A stretch of DNA of 6,606 bases. Source: an uncultured Blautia sp. GTDB taxonomy: Bacteria > Bacillota > Clostridia > Lachnospirales > Lachnospiraceae. The stretch is from contig CAMBYR010000126.1 of NCBI GenBank assembly GCA_945872375.1, positions 1-6,606 of the forward strand, read 5' to 3'. A model generated the notes under the pieces. The model worked only from the letters and a program-made list of their open reading frames with translations. It was not told the DNA's origin and did no database searches. Positions 1 through 4,174 of this stretch are shown in pieces. The translations under genes were made by a program, and so were the position numbers. The number at the start of each line of letters is the position of its first letter. Position 1 is the stretch's first letter.

Positions 1-633
1 AAGGCCGGAGGAATTCTTCCGCTTACTTCCGAAATCAATGGGACCGAGGCAGTGAAAAACCCGAATTCCTTACATATTTATGTTTTTGCAGGAAGCGATG
101 GGCGGTTTGAACTGTATGAGGACGACAATGAGACCTGCGGATATGAAACGGGTGACTGCGTAAAAACAGTTATGGATTATTCCGAAGCAGAAGCGGCTCA
201 GTTTGTCATCAATCCGGCTGTGGGAAATCTCTCCCTGATTCCGGAAAGAAGAACCTATACGGTAACATTTGCCGGTTATGGATATGAAGTGCTGAACGGG
301 CTTTCTGTGCGGCTGGATGGAAAGGAAATCGAGGCAGATGCTTCCTATGATGAGAAAATGAGCGCAGTGACCGTGAAGCTTCCGGAAACAGAGGTGACAC
401 AGGAGGTGCGGATTTCTCTGAGAAAAGAAGCGGAGAGCCATGATAATCATGTGGAGAAGAGAGTGTTCGAATTCCTGAACCAGGCAGAAATCGCCTTTGT
501 TCTGAAAGAACAGATTTATGAACTGATCAAAGAAAACAGGAGTGTTTCGGGTGTGATCCCGAAACTTCATGCGATGAATCTGGACCAGGATCTTTTTGGG
601 GCAGTTCTGGAATTCCTGACGGCAGTTCACTGA
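1..633 (+). CDS. GH31 family alpha-glycosidase, C-terminal part (5' truncated)
   Basis: The frame is open from base 1 to the TGA at 631-633, giving 210 C-terminal residues of a protein that begins outside the window. The opening residues (KAGGILPLTSE) resemble the post-barrel beta-domain of glycoside hydrolase family 31. They are followed by the hallmark G-R-F-x-L-Y-E-D-D segment (about residues 36-44) of the DUF5110-type C-terminal beta-sandwich. The last 65 or so residues look like a mostly helical extension (KRVFEFLNQAEIAFVLKEQI and onward). GH31 enzymes hydrolyse alpha-linked glucosides or xylosides; the catalytic aspartates are in the missing barrel, so specificity cannot be judged. No signal peptide can be assessed. 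GTG at 52 is an internal codon: the family match continues upstream of it and there is no properly spaced ribosome binding site. A terminator follows 27 bases after the stop. Confidence 0.85.
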   Translation, partial: KAGGILPLTSEINGTEAVKNPNSLHIYVFAGSDGRFELYEDDNETCGYETGDCVKTVMDYSEAEAAQFVINPAVGNLSLIPERRTYTVTFAGYGYEVLNGLSVRLDGKEIEADASYDEKMSAVTVKLPETEVTQEVRISLRKEAESHDNHVEKRVFEFLNQAEIAFVLKEQIYELIKENRSVSGVIPKLHAMNLDQDLFGAVLEFLTAVH

Positions 634-660
634 AAAAAGAATATCGGATAAAATAATGAT

Positions 661-707
661 TTCCGGGAGACAGGTGAAGTAAGAGACCTGTTTCCCGGAA
701 CTTTTTT
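661..707 (+). terminator. Rho-independent terminator of the GH31 gene
   Basis: A 15-bp stem (661-675 with 686-700; one G-T wobble, otherwise perfect) closes a 10-base loop and is followed by C and six T (702-707). It terminates rightward transcription from the glycosidase. On the minus strand the same stem is followed by an ATCATTATTTT run, so it may also act weakly as the terminator of the convergent xpt gene. Confidence 0.88.
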
Positions 708-710
708 GTG

Positions 711-745
711 ATGTCTGCGTCAGCAGACATGTTCGTTTAGTGAAC
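711..745. repeat. Two adjacent small inverted repeats
   Basis: A perfect 8-bp inverted repeat with a 4-base loop (711-718 ATGTCTGC, 723-730 GCAGACAT) abuts a second weaker one (731-735 GTTCG, 741-745 TGAAC, one G-T pair). Neither is followed by a T run on either strand, so they are not standard terminators. They lie between the GH31 terminator and the xpt stop codon and may form the 3' end of the xpt mRNA. A seven-G tract (750-756) follows. Confidence 0.5.
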
Positions 746-757
746 GGGAGGGGGGGA

Positions 758-1330
758 TTAATCCCGGAATGTCAGAGAATTGTCGGACATGCTGTCAATG
801 ATCGCCAGGGATTCCAGGCGGATTCCCATCTCGCGGATTCGCTGACCGCCTTCCTGAAAGCCTTTTTCAATAACAATGCCGGCGCCTTCCAGTGTGGCGC
901 CTGATTCTCTGACGATTTCAATAAGACCCTGGAGTGCGCATCCATTTGCAAGAAAATCGTCGATCAGAAGAACGTGGTCGTCGGATGTCAGGAACTTTTT
1001 GGAAAGGATGACATCGTAAACTTTTTTGTGCGTATAAGACTGTACCTTGGTGCGGTACATTTCGCCGTCCAGATTCAGACTCTGTGCTTTTTTGGCAAAC
1101 ACAACCGGTACGTGGAAATACTGGGCAACAATGCAGGCAATGCCGATGCCTGAAGCTTCAATTGTGAGAATTTTTGTGATGGGACAATCAGAAAAACGTG
1201 CTTTAAATTCTTTTCCGATTTCATTGATCAGATCAATATCCATCTGATGATTCAGAAAACTGTCTACTTTTAATATATTGCCCGGTTTGATCGTGCCGTC
1301 TTTCAGAATTCTTTCTTTTAAGAGCTGCAT
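758..1330 (-). CDS. xpt: Xanthine phosphoribosyltransferase
   Basis: This 190-residue protein, the usual length for Xpt, catalyses xanthine + PRPP to XMP + PPi in cytosolic purine salvage. The whole chain resembles Bacillus subtilis Xpt as I remember it. Landmarks are the N-terminal LKVDSFLNHQ segment (residues 20-29), KILTIEASGI (53-62), VPVVFAKKAQSL (74-85) and the type I PRPP-binding loop VLLIDDFLANG (120-130), where the two acidic residues contact the ribose hydroxyls. The ATG start is supported by AAAGGAGA (plus-strand 1339-1346), 9 bases upstream. The gene is monocistronic within the window: it is convergent with the glycosidase and divergent from the small ORF at 1475. Xpt genes in Firmicutes often carry a guanine riboswitch, but the leader here is only about 42 nt, too short for one. 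The main alternative, an adenine phosphoribosyltransferase, is less likely given the VDSFLNHQ signature. Confidence 0.93.
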   Translation of the reverse strand: MQLLKERILKDGTIKPGNILKVDSFLNHQMDIDLINEIGKEFKARFSDCPITKILTIEASGIGIACIVAQYFHVPVVFAKKAQSLNLDGEMYRTKVQSYTHKKVYDVILSKKFLTSDDHVLLIDDFLANGCALQGLIEIVRESGATLEGAGIVIEKGFQEGGQRIREMGIRLESLAIIDSMSDNSLTFRD

Positions 1331-1378
1331 GATAGAGATCTCCTTTGACTTATGGACTTTTTTCGGTTATTGGTTACT

Positions 1379-1407
1379 ATAATAACGCTTTCATAACTCA
1401 AGTGCAA
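1379..1407 (-). promoter_or_regulatory. Sigma-A-type promoter of xpt
   Basis: Reading the minus strand, TTGCAC (plus positions 1402-1407) and TATTAT (1379-1384) are separated by exactly 17 bp. The predicted start is near 1372, leaving a leader of about 42 nt before the xpt ATG. The -35 lies only 7 bp from the -35 of the divergent promoter, so the two polymerases would compete for the same segment. Confidence 0.7.
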
Positions 1408-1414
1408 TTATTTT

Positions 1415-1443
1415 TTGACAAAAAAAGATAAAATACTTATAAT
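1415..1443 (+). promoter_or_regulatory. Perfect-consensus sigma-A promoter for the small ORF
   Basis: TTGACA (1415-1420) and TATAAT (1438-1443) are both exact consensus hexamers, separated by 17 bp. The start is predicted near 1450, giving a leader of about 25 nt with AGGAGG at 1461-1466. The promoter should be strong and need no activator. No terminator follows the small ORF, so transcripts may continue into the downstream repressor-mrp operon. Confidence 0.88.
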
Positions 1444-1474
1444 ACATGTACAGTGTGTATAGGAGGCGAAAAAA

Positions 1475-1702
1475 TTGAAAGAATATGAAGTAATCTGGGA
1501 AATTTTTAATAAATGTCCCAGAAATCAGATGCGGGATGTATTTGTGGAAGAAGTGGAAATTGAGGATCCGGAAACGTATGTGGCAGAAAAATTTCAGGGA
1601 AAAGAAGTATCCTGGGAAAAAACGGTGCTTGCAGACGGAACGGTGATTTTTGATATTATTACATCTCAAATCAAACAGCGCTGCTCCTTTACAGAGCTTT
1701 AG
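1475..1702 (+). CDS. Small acidic protein of unknown function (75 aa)
   Basis: I do not recognise a named family. The TTG start lies 8 bases after a perfect AGGAGG (1461-1466) and a short distance after a perfect sigma-A promoter; that pairing is the main evidence it is a real gene. The protein is acidic (16 Asp/Glu against 9 Lys/Arg), cytosolic in character with no signal peptide or membrane segment, and has two cysteines (C14, C70). Its middle carries an acidic run, VEEVEIEDPE, followed by KFQGKEVSWEKTVLADGTVIFDI, which looks like alternating beta-strands in a small alpha/beta fold. It is divergent from xpt and 121 bases upstream of the metal-sensor gene, into which its transcript may extend. 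I am fairly sure it is coding; its function is open. Confidence 0.75.
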   Translation: MKEYEVIWEIFNKCPRNQMRDVFVEEVEIEDPETYVAEKFQGKEVSWEKTVLADGTVIFDIITSQIKQRCSFTEL

Positions 1703-1717
1703 GGAGTATGCTATAAT
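1688..1717 (+). promoter_or_regulatory. Extended -10 promoter of the repressor-mrp operon
   Basis: TTTACA (1688-1693, five of six consensus bases) and TATAAT (1712-1717) are 18 bp apart. A TG dinucleotide at 1709-1710 gives an extended -10, TGCTATAAT. The -35 falls inside the last codons of the upstream small ORF. Transcription would begin near 1724, leaving a leader of about 100 nt before the repressor ATG at 1824. Confidence 0.65.
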
Positions 1718-1725
1718 GTAGCATA
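1707..1725. promoter_or_regulatory. Palindromic candidate operator over the -10 box
   Basis: TATGCTA (1707-1713) and TAGCATA (1719-1725) form a perfect 7-5-7 inverted repeat that contains the -10 hexamer TATAAT and spans the predicted start. No T run follows, so it is not a terminator. Its placement directly upstream of a metal-sensing repressor gene suggests an autoregulatory operator. The sequence lacks the G/C tracts typical of the best-known CsoR and InrS operators, so the assignment is inference. Confidence 0.5.
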
Positions 1726-1758
1726 TGTGAAAAACAGGTATGAAATAAAGATACAACG

Positions 1759-1797
1759 CAGATCTGTGCTGCCTGAAACGAAGTGAACAGCGATCTG
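1759..1797 (+). promoter_or_regulatory. Possible hairpin in the repressor mRNA leader
   Basis: CAGATC (1759-1764) pairs with GATCTG (1792-1797), and inside it GCTG (1768-1771) pairs with CAGC (1788-1791). A 3-base bulge sits on the left arm and the loop is 16 bases. It lies in the roughly 100-nt leader, about 15 bases before the GAGG ribosome binding site. I could not match it to a known riboswitch class; it may be a chance structure. Confidence 0.3.
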
Positions 1798-1823
1798 TAC
1801 CGGAAGAAAGTGAGGAATGGCGG

Positions 1824-2192
1824 ATGAATCATGAAGAAACAAAGGAACACGTACATGACCATGAGCATGAGCATGTACTGGAAGACGGAACCGTGATCCG
1901 GCATACTCACGGACCGCACGGACATACCCACAGCCATGCTCAGACTAAAGCTGTTCTGAACCGGCTTTCCAGGGCCATCGGCCATCTGGAGTCCATCCGC
2001 CGGATGGTGGAAGACGGACGTGACTGTACGGAAGTGCTGATCCAGCTTTCGGCAGTGAAATCCGCGATCAACAATACAGGAAAGATCATCCTTCAGGATC
2101 ATATTGAGCATTGTATTGTGGATGCGGTGGAGCATGGAGACAAGGATGCGATCAAAGAACTGGAAAAAGCAATTGACCGGTTTATGAAATAA
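1824..2192 (+). CDS. CsoR/RcnR-family metal-sensing transcriptional repressor with His-rich N-terminus
   Basis: The 122-residue protein ends in an all-helical DUF156 domain (about residues 40-122). C68, H93 and C97 reproduce the 25- and 4-residue spacing of the Cys-His-Cys copper site of CsoR (C36, H61, C65); H96 is an extra possible ligand. The first 38 residues contain 12 histidines in HDHEHEH and HTHGPHGHTHSH clusters, which the core family lacks. H36 lies 32 residues before C68, the same distance as H3 to C35 in nickel/cobalt sensor RcnR. Family members bind DNA as apo-tetramers and release it when they bind Cu(I), Ni/Co, Zn, formaldehyde or persulfide. The ligand here is uncertain; the tail favours Ni, Co or Zn, the Cys-His-Cys core favours Cu(I). 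GAGG (1812-1815) lies 8 bases before the ATG. The Mrp-type ATPase gene follows after 26 bases, so they are probably co-transcribed. No metal efflux gene is visible nearby. Confidence 0.88.
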   Translation: MNHEETKEHVHDHEHEHVLEDGTVIRHTHGPHGHTHSHAQTKAVLNRLSRAIGHLESIRRMVEDGRDCTEVLIQLSAVKSAINNTGKIILQDHIEHCIVDAVEHGDKDAIKELEKAIDRFMK

Positions 2193-2218
2193 ACAGGAAA
2201 TGATAAGGAGAAAATGAA

Positions 2219-3049
2219 ATGGCAAAAGAATGCAGCAGTACAACCTGCACAAAATCAAGCTGTGAAGGGTGCGAGAAAAAGAATAATCCGCAGAGCTTTC
2301 AGGTGCCTATGAATGCAGGATCCAATGTAAAGCATGTCATTGGCGTGGTAAGCGGAAAAGGCGGTGTGGGAAAATCCTTTGTAACGGCATCCCTGGCAAA
2401 CCGCATGGCAGCTAAGGGCTTCCGGGTGGGAATTATGGACGCAGATATTACAGGTCCGTCCATTCCGAAAATGTATGGCCTGAAAGGAGCCGCAAGCGCA
2501 GATGATAACGGAATTTATCCGATGTATACAAAAAATGGCATTGAAGTGATGTCCATCAACCTTCTTCTTCCTACGGAAGAAACTCCGGTAATCTGGAGAG
2601 GCCCTGTTCTTGCAAATATGGTGAAACAGTTCTGGACTGATGTGGTATGGGGAGAACTGGATTATCTGTTTGTAGATATGCCTCCGGGAACAGGAGATGT
2701 CCCGCTGACAGCATTCCAGTCTCTTCCGCTGGACGGCATTGTGATCGTAAGCTCTCCGCAGGATCTTGTAAGAATGATCGTCAGAAAGGCTTACAACATG
2801 GCTGAGATGATGCATATTCCGGTGCTCGGCATTGTGGAAAACTACAGCTATGTAAAATGTCCGGACTGCGGAAAGGAAATCAGGGTATTTGGAGAAAGCC
2901 ACATTGATGAAATTGCAGCAGAGCTGAATGTACCGGTTCTGGGCAAGATGCCGATTGATGTGACTTATGCACAGAAGGCAGATAACGGTGAATTTGATGA
3001 GGTGGAAAATCCGTATGTGGAAGCAGCGGATGAGGCAATGCCAAAGTAA
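2219..3049 (+). CDS. Mrp/NBP35-family P-loop ATPase, iron-sulfur carrier
   Basis: The 276-residue protein belongs to the deviant Walker A (SIMIBI) group. It has SGKGGVGKS (residues 45-53), a switch region DADITGPSIPKMYG (74-87), WRGP (126-129), a Walker B-like LFVDMPPGTGD (150-160), and a conserved CPDC pair (C214, C217) that in Mrp/ApbC and Nbp35 dimers bridges a labile 4Fe-4S cluster. The N-terminus adds four cysteines (C5, C10, C15, C18, the last two as CEGC), like Nbp35-type members, suggesting a second metal site. The likely role is cytosolic assembly or transfer of Fe-S clusters to apoproteins, driven by ATP. AAGGAG (2205-2210) lies 8 bases before the ATG; a nearer ATG at 2214 is out of frame. 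It is the second gene of the operon with the metal-sensing repressor, and a strong terminator follows. MinD-type division ATPases are excluded by WRGP and the CxxC. Confidence 0.93.
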   Translation: MAKECSSTTCTKSSCEGCEKKNNPQSFQVPMNAGSNVKHVIGVVSGKGGVGKSFVTASLANRMAAKGFRVGIMDADITGPSIPKMYGLKGAASADDNGIYPMYTKNGIEVMSINLLLPTEETPVIWRGPVLANMVKQFWTDVVWGELDYLFVDMPPGTGDVPLTAFQSLPLDGIVIVSSPQDLVRMIVRKAYNMAEMMHIPVLGIVENYSYVKCPDCGKEIRVFGESHIDEIAAELNVPVLGKMPIDVTYAQKADNGEFDEVENPYVEAADEAMPK

Positions 3050-3080
3050 GCCTATTGCCGGAAAAAATATTCACAAATAA

Positions 3081-3130
3081 AACAGCTCCCGCTGCAGGCG
3101 TTTGAAACGTCCGGCGGGAGCTGTTGTTTT
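3081..3130. terminator. Bidirectional terminator between mrp and lysR
   Basis: A perfect 12-bp stem (3081-3092 AACAGCTCCCGC with 3114-3125) encloses a 21-base loop that can itself pair partly. On the plus strand a TGTTGTTTT tract follows, ending the repressor-mrp operon; on the minus strand TTATTTG follows, ending lysR. Its position between two convergent stop codons fits a shared terminator. Confidence 0.85.
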
Positions 3131-3139
3131 GAGGGGGAA

Positions 3140-4009
3140 TCACTGAAAATATTCCAGAAACCGTTCCGCCGCCTGGGAAAGGGGTTGGGTATCTCTACGG
3201 ACAAGCACGAGCTGACGGCGGGGCAGCGGCGTTTTCAGTCGGATTTCCATGAGATCCTTGTGGTCTTTACACATGTAATCCGGAATGCAGGTAATTCCAA
3301 GCCCGATACGCGCAAGATCCACCAGCAGGTCGTTGCTGTTCAACTCTACCTCCGGCATCAGGCGAAGACCATGATCGGCAAAAAGGCGATGCAGATATTC
3401 ACTGGTGGTGCTGCGGGGAGAAAGCATGAGGATCGGATATTCCAGAAGCTCGGAAAGCTTCAGCGGATGGTCGATGGGAAAGGCATCATGGCTGGCCATA
3501 AAGACATCCTGAAATTCCCGGATGACTTTTGTCGGCGCGTGAGGGTCCAGCCGGGAATTCGGGGAATTGCAGAAGATAAAATCTGCCTGGCCGTTGTTCA
3601 GAAGATCTACGCAGCCGATGGAGGTGCTGTTAGTGATCCGGATGCGGACATCCGGGTAATCGCGGTGAAAGCGGCGGAGATAGTCGATCAGAAAGTATCG
3701 GCAGATGGTATCACTTGCTCCGATACGGAGCTGACCCATCAGAGAAGTGCGGGAGGAGAGAGCAGATTCGCCTTCCAGCAACATCTGTATGGCGGGCTGG
3801 ACATGCTGCAGCAGAGTTTCTCCTGCGGGAGTCAGGGCCACCTTTTTTGTGTTTCGGACAAACAGAGACTGCCCCAGCTTTTTTTCAAGCGATTTGACAG
3901 ACTGGCTTACAGCAGACTGGGAAATGAAAAGCTGGCGGGATGCTTCCGAAAAGCTTAAGGAGGTCGCCACATGATAAAATACACGGTATAATTCCAGATT
4001 AATATCCAT
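3140..4009 (-). CDS. LysR-family transcriptional regulator
   Basis: At 289 residues this is a normal-length LysR protein. The winged helix-turn-helix occupies about residues 1-60, with typical SFSEASRQLFISQSAVSQSVKSLEKKLG (19-46), followed by LFVRNTKKVALTPAGETLL (49-67) and a linker helix. A periplasmic-binding-protein-like effector domain starts near residue 92 (GQLRIGASDTI) and ends with a typical VLVRRDTQPLSQAAERFLEYF tail. The inducer is not predictable from sequence. Start: ATG at plus 4007-4009 with GAGGAA (complement of 4015-4020) five bases upstream. It is divergent from the FGAM synthase gene across a 165-bp gap that carries two LysR-type sites, so it likely represses itself and may activate the neighbour. 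It shares a terminator with the convergent mrp operon. Confidence 0.93.
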   Translation of the reverse strand: MDINLELYRVFYHVATSLSFSEASRQLFISQSAVSQSVKSLEKKLGQSLFVRNTKKVALTPAGETLLQHVQPAIQMLLEGESALSSRTSLMGQLRIGASDTICRYFLIDYLRRFHRDYPDVRIRITNSTSIGCVDLLNNGQADFIFCNSPNSRLDPHAPTKVIREFQDVFMASHDAFPIDHPLKLSELLEYPILMLSPRSTTSEYLHRLFADHGLRLMPEVELNSNDLLVDLARIGLGITCIPDYMCKDHKDLMEIRLKTPLPRRQLVLVRRDTQPLSQAAERFLEYFQ

Positions 4010-4024
4010 ATTAGTTCCTCTAAT
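4010..4024. promoter_or_regulatory. LysR-type binding site 1 (T-N11-A)
   Basis: ATTA-N7-TAAT, part of a longer perfect 6-5-6 inverted repeat (TATTAG at 4009-4014, CTAATA at 4020-4025). It contains the T-N11-A signature of LysR operators and covers the ribosome binding site of lysR, so its sequence is also under translational constraint. Its centre is at 4017, about -68 from the predicted purL start, where the LysR recognition site normally sits. Confidence 0.5.
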
Positions 4025-4040
4025 AAAAAATATAAGACAT

Positions 4041-4055
4041 ATTAATTTTACTAAT
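4041..4055. promoter_or_regulatory. LysR-type binding site 2 (T-N11-A)
   Basis: A second ATTA-N7-TAAT matches site 1 at 11 of 15 positions and starts exactly 31 bp from it, about three helical turns, so both lie on the same DNA face. Its centre at 4048 is about -37 of the predicted purL start, where an activation site would touch RNA polymerase. It also lies just inside the predicted lysR transcript, compatible with autorepression. Confidence 0.5.
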
Positions 4056-4065
4056 GATATTTCTT

Positions 4066-4094
4066 ATGATACTATAATGGCGAAGAAAGTGCAA
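4066..4094 (-). promoter_or_regulatory. Predicted lysR promoter
   Basis: On the minus strand TTGCAC (plus 4089-4094) and TATCAT (4066-4071) are 17 bp apart, with one deviation from consensus in the -10. The start would be near 4059, giving a leader of about 50 nt. The promoter overlaps the opposing purL -10 at 4073-4078, so the two directions should be mutually exclusive. Confidence 0.5.
4073..4078 (+). promoter_or_regulatory. Predicted purL -10 box without a -35
   Basis: TATAAT is an exact -10 hexamer and gives a start near 4085 with a 90-nt leader. At a spacing of 17 bp the -35 position (4050-4055) reads ACTAAT, which matches consensus poorly and lies inside LysR-type site 2. A good -10 with no -35 is typical of a promoter that needs an activator. 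Confidence 0.5.
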
Positions 4095-4113
4095 GGATAC
4101 TTATTATATAACT

Positions 4114-4149
4114 GCATGACGACTTTCCGGAAAGTCCGGATACTCATGC
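4114..4149 (+). promoter_or_regulatory. Nested hairpin and 16-bp palindrome in the purL leader
   Basis: GACTTTCCGGAAAGTC (4121-4136) is a perfect 16-bp palindrome. As RNA it would form a 6-bp stem with a CCGG loop. It is enclosed by GCATGA (4114-4119) pairing with TCATGC (4144-4149). TCCGGA also occurs twice (4126-4131 and 4135-4140). There is no T run after it. It could be an operator for another regulator or an RNA element upstream of the ribosome binding site (AAGGAG, 4163-4168). I recognise no riboswitch. Confidence 0.4.
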
Positions 4150-4174
4150 GATGCCACCTGGAAAGGAGAACATA

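Noticed and set aside
52..54. GTG as the start of a separate 193-aa gene
   Set aside because: The same frame is open to base 1 and the upstream residues continue the GH31 match, so the codon is internal.
70..630. A 186-codon minus-strand frame opposite the glycosidase fragment
   Set aside because: The plus frame matches the GH31 C-terminal domain; the antisense translation has no family features.
1707..1725. Terminator of the 75-aa ORF
   Set aside because: The 7-bp stem is AT-rich and no T run follows. Its position over a -10 box fits an operator better.
1816..1833. A five-codon upstream ORF (ATG to TGA) overlapping the repressor start
   Set aside because: The GAGG box directly abuts this ATG, too close for initiation, but is well spaced for the ATG at 1824. 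It is probably incidental.
2255..2902. A 215-codon minus-strand frame opposite the mrp-type gene
   Set aside because: The plus strand encodes a full P-loop ATPase with all motifs; this frame is its shadow.
3185..3958. A 257-codon open frame on the plus strand
   Set aside because: It is antisense to the clear LysR gene, lacks a ribosome binding site and shows no domain.
4010..4174. Guanine or PRPP riboswitch upstream of purL
   Set aside because: I looked for the purine-riboswitch core and for a ykkC-like fold plus terminator and saw neither; the predicted leader is only about 90 nt.
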